This document shows positions 54,632 through 64,000 of a DNA stretch of 64,000 nt, piece after piece. Source of the stretch: Echinicola soli (GTDB lineage: Bacteria > Bacteroidota > Bacteroidia > Cytophagales > Cyclobacteriaceae); contig NZ_CP041253.1 in the NCBI RefSeq assembly GCF_006575665.1, positions 3,261,001 through 3,325,000 of the forward strand, given 5' to 3'. The notes under the pieces were generated by a model. That model had not been told where the DNA came from. It searched no databases and saw only the letters and a list, made by a program, of their open reading frames with translations. The position numbers and the translations under genes are program-made. Positions within the stretch are counted from its first letter, which is position 1. Every line of letters starts with the position of its first letter.

Positions 54632-55877
54632 GATTGACCTTTCTGGGTTTATTCGGTGGATAAATGTACTAAAAAGCCATTGACCAGAAGTTAAGCGTAT
54701 TGAAAAATTACATTTTGGAAACATAATTTGACGGAATTTTTCTGGTTGTTGACTGATTTTTTTCATTAATGGCCTTTGTCCTGCTTTAGAAAACTGAGGT
54801 TTGTAGAATCACGAATCCAGTATAACCATCATACCGATCTACCAAAGCCGACAGGCGAAGGAGGGATTTCTTTTACAGAGGCCTTAACGAATGAGCCCTT
54901 TCCGCGGCGAGATGACAAAGCTATTGCCGGAATACTGTTACCAGTGGAATATGCAGTATCTTGACCTCAGTTCGATTTATTCAATCCAATAAAAAATGGT
55001 TATGACGCCAAGGTGAAGAGGCACCACGAGGCGATCTTGTTTCTATAATATGAGATTGCTTCCTCCCTTTGGTCGTCGCGTATGACGTTTATTAAAGGTT
55101 CGTTGCCCCATAGGGATGCGTTTGGTTTTTTTAATCGAGTTCAGGTTCTTAACTAAAATCGATTTTTCCGGTAGTGGCAATATTTTTTGTGACCTGGGCA
55201 TTTGCCAAAAGGCGCAGCGGGTTAACCTCATGCTAAAGCGATTTTTCAAGCGCTAAAAGCACTTTAAACCATCAAAAAAGCTAAAAGCAGGAAATGTTGT
55301 ATTTAATGAAGGATTTGTGATAAGGCCTTGGCCATTGCTTCTGTAGATTAGCATAGTGATAAGAATTGCTAAAACCATTAAGTACATGGTTTTTGTTGAA
55401 ACAGTCAATAACAGTGCTAAAGGTATTGACGATTTGTAACCTTTAAGACCCCAAAATAATGAAACATTCATCCTCCCAACGTGTCATGTCAATTGTAAAG
55501 CAGGGGACATTCAGAAAAGTGTCTCGGCTACTACCTATGCTCAAAAGGGTTGGTATTGGTAAATATAACCAGTGGCTTGTAGACCCTACGGTTTACCAAC
55601 CTCCGCAGCTACTTTATGTATTGAGCCATTGAAAAGACACCAGAGAGCCGCTTATTCTATCCTGGGCAATGCGCCTAAAGAAGCTCCTCTGATTATTCAT
55701 AATAGAATTTAATGCTGAGATGTTGCTTTCACCAAGACTAGTGGACGTAACTCATAAATGTGTGCTGGTGTGCAGCAGCGTGTGGAAAATCGTGCTGCAT
55801 TACTATGGTAACAGGCAAGATATTCTTGTCTGTTTAGAAAATGGAGTATTAACCTTAACCCAAAATCTATTAATTAC
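54632..55877. other. Long divergent intergenic region between HTCS and SusC
   Basis: 1.25 kb with no convincing gene. It holds a REP-like block (55001-55087, ends ATGACGCC and CGCGTATGACG) and a hairpin AAAACCAT/ATGGTTTT at 55371-55393 followed by a short T run. It should contain the HTCS binding site and the SusC promoter, but I cannot pick them out by eye. The stretch 55440-55860 shows no repeats or ORF. Confidence 0.45.
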
Positions 55878-58800
55878 ATGAGAGAAAAATTACTAAGAAA
55901 TGGCAGTTTGATTGTTATCCTGCTATGCGGTTTGGTGTTTTCTGCAGCTGCGCAATCGCGGCAGGTAGTGGAAGGCACTGTAAAAGAAAAGGATTCCGGG
56001 CAGCCCATACCCGGTGTGAGTATTCTGGAAAAGGGCACGACCAACGGTACCGTCACGGGTATGGACGGAGAGTTTAGACTGGAAGTGACCGGAGACAATC
56101 CGGTGTTGCGTGTTAGCTTTATTGGTTATAAGACACTGGAAACAGAAGTGGGAAACAAGAGTGACTTTGACCTTCATCTAGAAAGCGAACTTGGCGACCT
56201 GGAAGAAGTCGTGGTGGTAGGTTATGGCCAGCAGAAGAAGGAATCGATTACCGGTTCGGTGGCCAATATTACCAGTCGCGATATTGAGCAAGTGCCTACC
56301 GCGACGGTAGGTGGTGCATTGGCAGGAAAGCTGCCGGGCCTTTCTTTTCGTCAGCCTGATGGACGTCCGGGAGCAGGAGCCCAGTTGCGTATTCGTAATT
56401 TGGGATCGCCCCTTTACGTAATTGATGGAATTCAGAAAGACGAAGGGCAGTTTAACAACTTGGCACCCGGCGATATCGAGAGTATTTCGATCCTAAAAGA
56501 TGCATCTGCGGCAGTTTACGGTTCTCGGGCCGCTAATGGCGTGGTGGTCGTGACCACCAAAAGAGGTAGCCGTGGAGAAGAACCCCAGATCAGCATCAAT
56601 GGCTATTACGGTATCCAAAACTGGTCCAGGTTCCCTGAGGGCGTTAATGCCTATGAATGGATGCTCGGCCGTGCTGATGCAGACATGAACCAGTTCGGGA
56701 GTACCAATATCACCCGCGATGAGCTGGACAAATGGCAAGCTGGAACAGAGTACGGCTATCGTTCCTTTGATTGGAGGGATTTTATCATCAAAGGAAATGC
56801 ACCGCAAAGCAACATCAGTGCGAGTGTTTCCGGAGGATCAGAAAAGACCAATTATTACTTGGCAATTACACGATTTGATCAGAAGTCGGTGTTCAGTGAT
56901 GAGTTTGAATTCAACAGGACCAACCTTCAGTCCAATATCACTACAGATGTGACCGATCGGATTACGGTAGGGCTTCAGTTGAATGGTCGTCTGGAAAACA
57001 GGGAAAACCCTGGCGTACCGGGTGGCGATGATTACTGGCAGCCACGTTTTGCGCTTTTTAGAAACCGTCCCACTGAACGGCCATATGCCAATGATAATCC
57101 AAATTACCCAGCCAATATCAACAATATTGAGACCAACTGGGCATTGCTCAATTATGATCGTACAGGGTTTTACACAAACTACTGGAAAAATCTCCAGACC
57201 AACTTCACGGCAGAATATGACATTCCGGTAGAAGGACTGAAAGCAAAGGGATTGTATTCTTATTATTATGCTGATAACTATGTGAATACCTTCGAATATA
57301 CCTATGATGTATTTGATTATATCCCAGAGGACGATGAATATATCAGAACGGGCGGAAACGATAACCCCTACAGGGACAGGAATCAGCGTAAAATTGAAGA
57401 AACGGTAACGCAACTTCAATTAAATTATGATCGGGTATTTGCAGAAGATCATAAGTTGGCCATTCTGGCACTGTACGAGCGTATTCAGCGTAGGGATTAT
57501 AGTAACTTCCTTCACTCTGTACCGACAAACAATTACCTCTCTTTGGTACAGTTTGCAGATATGGACACTTATAATGATAATGATTATGAGGAAGCCAGGA
57601 TCGGCTATGTAGGTCGTATCAATTATGAATATAAAGGTAAATACCTTTTGGAAGTTTCCGGAAGATATGATGCGTCATGGAAATTTGCTCCAAATAAACG
57701 CTGGGGATTCTTCCCGTCGGTTTCTGCCGGGTGGAGATTGAGCGATGAGGCTTTTATGGATAATATATCGGCCAAGACCAATTTGGACGAATTGAAGTTA
57801 AGGGTTTCCTATGGCGAGCTAGGTGATGATAATATCAATGCTGGTATTGATCCAAATGATCCACGTTTTATTGGTCCTTTTGATTATATGACAGGATATA
57901 ATTACGGTGTATCTACTGTGATCCTGGATGGTGAGAATGTACAAGGCTCAAGAAATACCGGTCAGCCGATCGATAACCTTTCCTGGTACACCAGTAAGAT
58001 GTTTGATGTGGGCTTGGATTTCTCTTTCGGTTCCGGAAAAATCACCGGTACAGTTGACTATTTCCATAGGAAAAGAGAAGGTTTGAGGGACATCAAAGAT
58101 GATGTATTCTTACCACTTGAATTAGGTTATGGATTGACGGATGAAAACCTCAGCAGCGACGCTACCCTTGGTGGTGACATTGGCATCAACTATAACGGAA
58201 AGGTGCAGGATTTGACCTTTAGGATCGGCGGTACCTTTGGCTACGCTCGTGGCAAATTCCTGAATTCTTATAACCCTGCATTCAGCAGTAGCTGGAATCA
58301 TTACCGAAACTCGGGAGAGAACAGATGGTATGGTGTTTTCTGGGGGTATGAGACCGTTGGTCAGTTCCAGTCCCAAGAAGAGATCGACAATTATCCCGTA
58401 AACATTGATGGCCAAGGAAACGGTACCCTGTTGCCGGGTGACCTGATCTATAAGGATGTCAATGAAGATGGTAAAATCGATGGCTTTGATGAAAGGCCAA
58501 TTGGCTACAGCCTGGACGGAACTCCTAGCATCAGCTATGGTCTGAACATGTACTTCAATTATAAAAACTTTGATTTGACGGTGGACTTCTCAGGAGGTTC
58601 CTTGGCATCTTATAACCAAAACTGGGAAATGAGATGGCCTTACCAAAACGGAGGTAACCTATTGGCCTATATGTATGATGACAGATGGCATCGTGAAGAC
58701 CCATACAACCTTGACAGTGAATGGATCCCAGGTGACAACCCTCCATTACGCTATAATGCAGGTGGCCACAGTAACTATAACAGGAATTCTACTTGGTGGT

Positions 58801-59033
58801 TGACCAATGTGAAGTACCTCAGGATGAGAACGGCTTCCATTGGGTATACACTTCCTCCAAAGGTATTGAGCAAATTGAAAATTGAGCGCGCCAGGGTTTA
58901 TTTCACGACCTATAATCTGTTCTCTATCGACAATGTCCACCAGTTTGGAATCGATCCGGAAGTAAGGGATGAAAACGGTTTGCAGTATCCGCAAAACGTG
59001 AACATGAACCTAGGGTTTAATTTGACCTTCTAA
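55878..59033 (+). CDS. SusC-family TonB-dependent transporter (HTCS-linked)
   Basis: 1051 residues. Signal peptide (LIVILLCGLVFSAAAQ), carboxypeptidase-D-like domain (about 33-105: VEGTVKEKDSGQPIPGVSIL), plug (about 115-235: SPLYVIDGIQKDEG, AVYGSRAANGVVVVTTKRGS) and barrel ending NMNLGFNLTF with the usual terminal aromatic. Unlike the SusC at 38739 it has no STN domain, so it is not sigma/FecR-coupled; regulation probably comes from the divergent HTCS. Predicted import of arabino-oligosaccharides, judged from the GH43_5-type enzyme downstream (inference). Confidence 0.95.
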   Translation: MREKLLRNGSLIVILLCGLVFSAAAQSRQVVEGTVKEKDSGQPIPGVSILEKGTTNGTVTGMDGEFRLEVTGDNPVLRVSFIGYKTLETEVGNKSDFDLHLESELGDLEEVVVVGYGQQKKESITGSVANITSRDIEQVPTATVGGALAGKLPGLSFRQPDGRPGAGAQLRIRNLGSPLYVIDGIQKDEGQFNNLAPGDIESISILKDASAAVYGSRAANGVVVVTTKRGSRGEEPQISINGYYGIQNWSRFPEGVNAYEWMLGRADADMNQFGSTNITRDELDKWQAGTEYGYRSFDWRDFIIKGNAPQSNISASVSGGSEKTNYYLAITRFDQKSVFSDEFEFNRTNLQSNITTDVTDRITVGLQLNGRLENRENPGVPGGDDYWQPRFALFRNRPTERPYANDNPNYPANINNIETNWALLNYDRTGFYTNYWKNLQTNFTAEYDIPVEGLKAKGLYSYYYADNYVNTFEYTYDVFDYIPEDDEYIRTGGNDNPYRDRNQRKIEETVTQLQLNYDRVFAEDHKLAILALYERIQRRDYSNFLHSVPTNNYLSLVQFADMDTYNDNDYEEARIGYVGRINYEYKGKYLLEVSGRYDASWKFAPNKRWGFFPSVSAGWRLSDEAFMDNISAKTNLDELKLRVSYGELGDDNINAGIDPNDPRFIGPFDYMTGYNYGVSTVILDGENVQGSRNTGQPIDNLSWYTSKMFDVGLDFSFGSGKITGTVDYFHRKREGLRDIKDDVFLPLELGYGLTDENLSSDATLGGDIGINYNGKVQDLTFRIGGTFGYARGKFLNSYNPAFSSSWNHYRNSGENRWYGVFWGYETVGQFQSQEEIDNYPVNIDGQGNGTLLPGDLIYKDVNEDGKIDGFDERPIGYSLDGTPSISYGLNMYFNYKNFDLTVDFSGGSLASYNQNWEMRWPYQNGGNLLAYMYDDRWHREDPYNLDSEWIPGDNPPLRYNAGGHSNYNRNSTWWLTNVKYLRMRTASIGYTLPPKVLSKLKIERARVYFTTYNLFSIDNVHQFGIDPEVRDENGLQYPQNVNMNLGFNLTF

Positions 59034-59046
59034 AATGAGACTGACC

Positions 59047-60912
59047 ATGAAAAAAATCATATTAAGTATATGCGCATGCGTAGCCTTGTTTACTGCATGT
59101 AACGATGAAGAATTCCTGACCCGAGAGCCACAGGATATCCTGTTGGATGACCAGGTGTGGGAAAGTGAGGATTTGGTATTGTCTGTTTTGGCAGACCTTT
59201 ATAATAGAATTCCAGACTATCAGCAGCTGGACAGCTGGTGGAACTTTACCAGTTTTGATGAGGCGTTTGCGTCCAATGCGGGTGACTACTGGAGGCATCA
59301 AAACCAGGATTACGGCTACGGTGACTGGGGGATGTGGGATTACGGTTTTATCCGTGACCTTAACCTCTTCATTGAGAGTGCAGAGGCGGCGGATCAGCTT
59401 GATCCGGACGTAAAGGCCAGGTTTATCGCAGAAGCTAAGTTCATTCGCGCCATGTCCTATTTTGAGCATGTAAAGAGAATGGGCGGTGTACCGCTTATAT
59501 TGGAGTCATTGGAGTATGATTACAGTGGTGATCCTACTTATCTTCAATACCCCAGGGCCAAGGAGCATGAGATCTATGATTTTGTGATCGAAGAAATGGA
59601 AGCCATCAAAGGCGACCTGCCGAATGGAGGCACTAAGTCCAGAGCGACTATTGGAGCAGCGTTGGCATTGGAAACCAGAGCAGCCTTATATGCAGCATCC
59701 ATTGCCAATTATGGGCAGATGACTCCTAACGTATCCCTTCCTGGTGAAGAGGTGGGCATTCCTGCCAGCATGGCGGATGGTTACTATACCACTGCTTTGA
59801 ACGCAGCAGAAGAGCTGATGGGATTGGGAACATATGAACTGTACAATAATGACCCGGATCCTTCGGAGAATTTTACCAATGTTTTCTTGAACAAGACCGC
59901 TAATAATGAGGTGATTTTTGCCAAGGACTATTTGGTGCAGGCCAGGACACATGGCTTTACTATTGAGACTATCCCGAGATCACTAAGGGAAGAAAATACA
60001 TTAGGTGGAAAGCTGAACCCTTCTTTAAATTTGGTACAGTCTTATGAGCTTTTGGACAATACTTTCGCGCCATTACCTACTACTGATGAAAACGGCGATC
60101 CGATCTACTACGATAATCCCGAGGACATATTTGCGGGCAGGGATCCTCGATTGGCCGGTACGGTTATCCTACCAGGTACCACCTTCCGAGGAAGTGAAGT
60201 GGATATCTGGGCTGGATGGAAAACTGCTGATGGAGGTCTGATCACTTCTGACCAGCTAGGTGGAAGGGGCGAACTGCCAAATGGTGAAAATGCACAGCTA
60301 GTAGGCTTTGATGGACCGATCCCTAACTTGGAATGGTCTGCCCAAAATGGTTTTTACATTCGTAAGTATGTAGACACTCAAGTGGGCTCCGGCCAGCGTG
60401 GTACCGGAAGTGGTGTATGGTGGATTCGTTTTCGTTATGCAGAAGTGTTGCTGAATGCGGCGGAAGCTGCATTTGAGCTTGGTGATAATGCCAAAGCTGC
60501 CGAATATATGAACCAAGTAAGAAGAAGGGCCGGAATGCCTATCGATCTTGCGCCTTCCGAAATCACCTTTGACCGGATTATTCATGAACGTAAAGTGGAG
60601 CTTTGTTTTGAAAACCACATTCTTTGGGACTACAAGCGATGGAGACTAGCGCACCGCGTTTGGAACGGTGAAGCGGTACCGCTTACCAATGACCCCGGGG
60701 ATGCAGAAGCCATCAGTACCCGTGTATTTGGCCTGAATCCTTATAAAATTTATGCACCGGGGACCCCTAATCACGAAAAGTGGGTGTTTGAGGAGTTTTT
60801 ACCGACACCGGTATTTAATCCGCACAGGTTCCGACTAGGAAATTATTATTCCCAAATCGGTGACAATGTACTGAACGGCAATCCAAAAATTGTCCGAAAC
60901 CCTAACCATTAA
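59047..60912 (+). CDS. SusD/RagB-family lipoprotein
   Basis: 621 residues from ATG 59047 (MKKIILSICACVALFTAC, Cys18); an ATG at 59035, one base after the SusC stop, is also in frame and would add four residues. Features: ARFIAEAKFIRAMSYFEHVK, YAEVLLNAAEAAFELGDNAK, RIIHERKVELCFENHILWDY as the SusD C-terminal signature. It works with the SusC gene immediately upstream and is followed 17 bases later by a DUF3823 lipoprotein. Confidence 0.95.
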   Translation: MKKIILSICACVALFTACNDEEFLTREPQDILLDDQVWESEDLVLSVLADLYNRIPDYQQLDSWWNFTSFDEAFASNAGDYWRHQNQDYGYGDWGMWDYGFIRDLNLFIESAEAADQLDPDVKARFIAEAKFIRAMSYFEHVKRMGGVPLILESLEYDYSGDPTYLQYPRAKEHEIYDFVIEEMEAIKGDLPNGGTKSRATIGAALALETRAALYAASIANYGQMTPNVSLPGEEVGIPASMADGYYTTALNAAEELMGLGTYELYNNDPDPSENFTNVFLNKTANNEVIFAKDYLVQARTHGFTIETIPRSLREENTLGGKLNPSLNLVQSYELLDNTFAPLPTTDENGDPIYYDNPEDIFAGRDPRLAGTVILPGTTFRGSEVDIWAGWKTADGGLITSDQLGGRGELPNGENAQLVGFDGPIPNLEWSAQNGFYIRKYVDTQVGSGQRGTGSGVWWIRFRYAEVLLNAAEAAFELGDNAKAAEYMNQVRRRAGMPIDLAPSEITFDRIIHERKVELCFENHILWDYKRWRLAHRVWNGEAVPLTNDPGDAEAISTRVFGLNPYKIYAPGTPNHEKWVFEEFLPTPVFNPHRFRLGNYYSQIGDNVLNGNPKIVRNPNH

Positions 60913-60929
60913 GGATAAAAGAAGAACAC

Positions 60930-61634
60930 ATGAAAAAGAATATAAAATATCTTGCGGGACTTTGCCTGATGGCTTTGGGCATGAGTTCTTGTGAATATGA
61001 CAACTACGATGAGCCTAAATTGCTTTTTGACGGTAATATCGTGTATAACGGAGAGCCTATCGGTGTAAGCTATAATGACGTTTACTTTCAGCTATGGGAA
61101 GAGGGATGGCAAACCTTTGGAAATATTGGTGTGGCCATTGACCAGGATGGTTCATTCAGTTCGCTTTTGTTTGCAGGTGATTACAAGTTGATCATTCCGG
61201 CAGATCAGGGGCCGTTTATGAATTTGACGAACCAAGAATCCGGTTCTGACACCATTCCATTGAACATCAATGGAAGCATGAACATGGACATTGAGGTGCT
61301 GCCTTATTATATGATCCGTAACGTGGACATTTCTGGCAACAGTAGTGAGGTGACCGCTAATTTTGGTCTGGAACAAATCATCACTGATGCCAATGCCCGC
61401 GGTGTAAACGAGGTGGTCCTTTACCTGAGCAAAACAGCCTTTGTGGATGGACGGACCAGTATCAGCTCTGCCAGACTTGGCGGAGGAGACATTACCGATA
61501 TGTCCAGCATCCAATTGACCACCGGCGTTCCTGACATGACACCTACGCAAGGCTATGTCTTTGCCAGAGTGGGATTGAGAATAGAAGGGGTGGAGGATAT
61601 GCTGTTCTCCTCAATCGAAAGAATAGACTTCTAG
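60930..61634 (+). CDS. DUF3823-family SusE-like surface lipoprotein
   Basis: 234 residues; lipoprotein signal to Cys21 (GMSSC) and EYDNYDEPKLLFDGNIVYNG then EPIGVSYNDVYFQLWEEGW, a beginning typical of DUF3823 proteins. A two-domain beta protein, expected to sit on the outer surface and bind glycan next to SusCD. Third gene of the operon, 17 bases after SusD. Confidence 0.88.
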   Translation: MKKNIKYLAGLCLMALGMSSCEYDNYDEPKLLFDGNIVYNGEPIGVSYNDVYFQLWEEGWQTFGNIGVAIDQDGSFSSLLFAGDYKLIIPADQGPFMNLTNQESGSDTIPLNINGSMNMDIEVLPYYMIRNVDISGNSSEVTANFGLEQIITDANARGVNEVVLYLSKTAFVDGRTSISSARLGGGDITDMSSIQLTTGVPDMTPTQGYVFARVGLRIEGVEDMLFSSIERIDF

Positions 61635-61740
61635 TGATTTAATCCGGATGATGTATTAGGAATCGTAGGCCTGTCCTCCCGGAATTCTTCGGGGAATGTC
61701 GGGAAGAGCTGAAAGAGCAATAAAATCAGTTGGTTTGGAG

Positions 61741-61772
61741 GTGTGAGCGTCCGCCCCGGCGGACGCTCACAC
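61741..61772. terminator. Near-perfect 15-bp GC hairpin
   Basis: GTGTGAGCGTCCGCC (61741-61755) and its complement (61758-61772) are separated by two bases. Lies after the DUF3823 gene; could end the SusCD transcript or trim mRNA between it and the enzyme gene. Confidence 0.55.
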
Positions 61773-61815
61773 CGAAAACTAAAGCATATTCGGATTCAAT
61801 TAAAAGCCAGCATTA

Positions 61816-61892
61816 CGTCATAGCGAGGGGGACGAAGCAATCTCATTGAAAAATGAAAAGGTAGCTTTCTGTTTTCACCCGTCGCGATGACG
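61816..61892. repeat. Palindromic REP-like element
   Basis: Starts CGTCATAGCGAGGGGGACG and ends CGTCGCGATGACG; central part diverged. Occupies the rest of the 307-base gap before the GH43_5-like gene. Confidence 0.65.
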
Positions 61893-61941
61893 TACTGAGC
61901 TGGCTTTACTTTAACCAATTGACCCTAAATAAAACCAAATT

Positions 61942-63006
61942 ATGAGACCACTATTATTTATCTTTTTTTATGTCGCCGCCCTGCTATCCATGGGGGCATG
62001 TTCGAGCAGTGCTCAGGAACCTGTTCCCGATCCTGTGGAAGATGATGACGAAGTCATTGAAGGCCAATATACCAATCCTGTTTGGGAGCCGGTGTTGGCC
62101 GATCCTACGGTAGTGAAATCAGGAGACACTTTTTATGCCTATGGTACCGAAGACAATTGGGGTGATGAAGGTGGTTATCACCTGGTCCCCGTGATCAAAT
62201 CAAAAGACTTAATCCATTGGGAATTGGTGGGGGATGCCCTGCAATCCAAACCCACATGGAAGCCAGAAGGGGGCATCTGGGCACCAGATGTTACCAAAGT
62301 AGGCAGCCAATATTTTATGTACTATTCTTTTTCCACTTGGGGAGATGCCAATCCAGGCATTGGCCTGGCCATAGCGGACAGCCCTGAGGGACCTTTTGAG
62401 GATTATGGGAAAATTTTTGATTCCCAGAGCATTGGTGTAAACAATTCCATTGATCCGTTCTATTACGAGGAAGATGGTCAAAAATACCTTTTTTGGGGAA
62501 GTTTTAGAGGGCTTTATATGATCAAGCTCACTGAAGATGGAAAGGCTACAGTGGGCGAAAAAGTCCAAGTAGCCGGCGATCACCTTGAAGCCAGCTATAT
62601 CTTTAAGAAAAGCGGTTTTTATTACCTTTTTGGTTCATACGGCTCCTGCTGTGAAGGCGCCAATAGTAGTTACCAAGTCTGGGTGGGAAGATCTGACAAG
62701 CTGGAAGGCCCCTACGTGGACAAATCAGGAAACAAGCTTTTGGACGGGCATTACGGAGAACTGGTGGTCAAGGGAAACCTTGGAGATACGGGATTTGCAG
62801 GGCCAGGCCACAATGCAGAAATTGTCACCGATGAGGAGGGAACGGACTGGCTGGTTTACCATGGTATGCTAAAGAGCCAGCCTAGAACCAATAATGGCAC
62901 CAATAGAAGAACATTGCTGATCGATCCGATCCTCTGGAACGGGGGTTGGCCACTGCTCTTTAGACAAGTACCAAGTATCAAAGCCAATGATGGCCCAGTG
63001 TTTTAA
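61942..63006 (+). CDS. GH43_5-like endo-alpha-1,5-L-arabinanase lipoprotein
   Basis: 354 residues; lipoprotein signal to Cys20 (LLSMGAC) and an acidic linker PVEDDDEVIE. The GH43 propeller has catalytic Asp in VLADPTVVKSGDTFYAYGT, Asp in NNSIDPFYYEEDGQKYLFWG, Glu in DHLEASYIFKKSGFYYLFGS. GGIWAPDVTKVGSQYFMYYS, GSCCEGANSSYQVWVGRS, GPGHNAEIVTDEEGTDWLVY and RTLLIDPILWNGGWP are the hallmarks of arabinan endo-1,5-alpha-arabinanases. It would cut arabinan backbone at the surface or in the periplasm, supplying the SusCD above it. Confidence 0.88.
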   Translation: MRPLLFIFFYVAALLSMGACSSSAQEPVPDPVEDDDEVIEGQYTNPVWEPVLADPTVVKSGDTFYAYGTEDNWGDEGGYHLVPVIKSKDLIHWELVGDALQSKPTWKPEGGIWAPDVTKVGSQYFMYYSFSTWGDANPGIGLAIADSPEGPFEDYGKIFDSQSIGVNNSIDPFYYEEDGQKYLFWGSFRGLYMIKLTEDGKATVGEKVQVAGDHLEASYIFKKSGFYYLFGSYGSCCEGANSSYQVWVGRSDKLEGPYVDKSGNKLLDGHYGELVVKGNLGDTGFAGPGHNAEIVTDEEGTDWLVYHGMLKSQPRTNNGTNRRTLLIDPILWNGGWPLLFRQVPSIKANDGPVF

Positions 63007-63016
63007 ATAATTATCA

Positions 63017-64000
63017 ATGATCCCATTAAATCCTATGCAACCTTTAAGATGTTTGATTTTCGGTTTTTTATGTTTTGTACCCTTTTTCCTAAATGCACAG
63101 GTAGAACCTGTCCTTTCTGATTTTGACAAGAAAGGAGAAGCCACAGTAGAAAATACCTCCAGCGGTTTTATCGTCTCATGGCCTGCCGGAAGTAACCAAC
63201 AGGGTAAACTCGCTATTAACACCAAAAGTGGTCACCCTCTTTTCGAATCATTCCAATTGGAACGACCGGGTAAACACGTAGAATTGGCCAATGATATTGA
63301 CCCAATGTTTTTACTCACGGAAGGAGAGCGTGATCTGAGCAAAGAAAGTGGTTGGAATATCTTTTTTGACCGGACCGCTTATAAGCCCCATGAAACCTAC
63401 AAGGTGCAGTTGAAAAAATCCCAAGTCGAGGTATTGAGCGATGGGCAGCGATCTGTTATTAAAGTGGGCGATCTGACTGCAGGAAATTTTTCGGGTTGGT
63501 TAGAGGTGACGCTTTACCACGGTAGCCCTTTGGTCAATATTGCCGCTGTCATGCACACAGAAGAGGATGCCAAGGCCATTATTTATGATGCTGGTTTGGT
63601 GGCCAACAATAAAACGTGGAAGGAGCTCTTTTGGTCCGATACGGAGGGATATTTGCAGTCTAAGGCTACCGGTCAGCTGGATGGGGAGAGTGAAAATCTA
63701 GCCGTAAAATACAGGACAATCAGTGGTGAAAGTGAGCAAGGAAGTATGGCTGTATTTCCTGCACCGCACCAGTTTTTTTATCCGTTGGACAATGCGTATA
63801 ATCTCAAATATGTTTGGTCTGGTGAAAATTACAGGGGTGTGGTAGATGGATTCGGAATCGGCATCAGGCACGACCTAATGGGGGACAATAGGCACGTGCC
63901 TTGGTTTAATGCCCCGCCTCATACCGATCAACGGCTTAACTTCTTTGTTTACCTCAGCGATACCAAGGATGGTCAGGTCATGGAACAGGTAAAGGCCTTT
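63017..64000 (+). CDS. Secreted protein of unknown function (3' truncated by window)
   Basis: The frame starts 10 bases after the GH43_5-like gene (ATG 63017; ATG 63035 also possible) and stays open to the window end, giving 328 residues. A signal peptide is clear (MQPLRCLIFGFLCFVPFFLN then AQ). The first 210 residues look like a beta-sandwich (NTSSGFIVSWPAGSNQQGKL, WLEVTLYHGSPLVNIAAVMH). The later part DNRHVPWFNAPPHTDQRLNF and FVYLSDTKDGQVMEQVKAF looks like the beginning of a helical catalytic module. I do not recognise the family. Position in an arabinan-type locus suggests a glycoside-active enzyme, which is inference. Confidence 0.75.
   Translation, partial: MIPLNPMQPLRCLIFGFLCFVPFFLNAQVEPVLSDFDKKGEATVENTSSGFIVSWPAGSNQQGKLAINTKSGHPLFESFQLERPGKHVELANDIDPMFLLTEGERDLSKESGWNIFFDRTAYKPHETYKVQLKKSQVEVLSDGQRSVIKVGDLTAGNFSGWLEVTLYHGSPLVNIAAVMHTEEDAKAIIYDAGLVANNKTWKELFWSDTEGYLQSKATGQLDGESENLAVKYRTISGESEQGSMAVFPAPHQFFYPLDNAYNLKYVWSGENYRGVVDGFGIGIRHDLMGDNRHVPWFNAPPHTDQRLNFFVYLSDTKDGQVMEQVKAF

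Noticed and set aside
54632..54766. N-terminal extension of the HTCS from ATG 54766
   Set aside because: It would place 45 residues ahead of a clear signal peptide beginning at 54631; the shorter start is more plausible.

Overview
The window comes from a Bacteroidota chromosome. The evidence is three complete SusC/SusD pairs plus the 3' end of a fourth SusC (with its SusD), a hybrid two-component sensor with an AraC output domain, an ECF sigma/FecR pair, many lipoproteins, start codons without a Shine-Dalgarno sequence, and -7 boxes of the TAnnTTTG type. The gene mix (GT2-GT4 fusions, WecG/TagA transferase, many GH43 lipoproteins) suggests a marine or soil Cytophagales such as Cyclobacteriaceae; that placement is inference.

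Layout. 1-10595: tail of a utilisation locus with SusC (5' cut), SusD, a DUF1735/DUF4973-like lipoprotein, an IPT/TIG + NHL propeller lipoprotein, a DUF4965 glutaminase-like enzyme and a secreted basic-secretory-protein metallopeptidase. 10922-25743: surface polysaccharide genes (GT4, WecG/TagA, GT4, DUF616, two paralogous GT2-GT4 giants, MsbA-like ABC exporter, GT2). They are interrupted at 15263-17109 by a cytolysin-like lipoprotein convergent with a frameshifted outer-membrane protein. 26365-27952: FMN reductase and GAF-LuxR regulator. 28188-35463: arabinan/hemicellulose enzymes (three GH43-type proteins, a clan GH-A enzyme, a GH93/sialidase-like enzyme), mostly separated by palindromic repeats. 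35970-36737: truncated IS4-type transposase. 36940-48114: ECF sigma, FecR, STN-containing SusC, SusD, then three tightly packed lipoprotein enzymes (class C beta-lactamase-type serine hydrolase, MurI-type racemase, N-acyl-D-amino-acid deacylase). 48372-48496: a class II tRNA-like gene with its own promoter and terminator. 49119-64000: a second arabinan-type locus with GH43, HTCS regulator, SusC, SusD, DUF3823 lipoprotein, GH43_5-like endo-arabinanase and a truncated secreted protein.

How it fits together. The HTCS probably senses an arabino-oligosaccharide and switches on the 55878-64000 genes and perhaps the GH43/GH93 set at 28-35 kb. The sigma/FecR/STN-SusC set is a separate, receptor-driven circuit. 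Its cargo appears to be D-amino-acid-containing material, since all three enzymes behind SusD fit D-amino-acid or peptidoglycan-like chemistry and all carry lipoprotein signals. This is the strongest candidate for an undescribed system here. The other notable items are the domain-4-less CDC-like lipoprotein, the odd tRNA-like gene and a duplicated intergenic element whose hairpin shows a compensatory base change.

Limits: all homology calls are by eye from translated sequence; no database search was possible.
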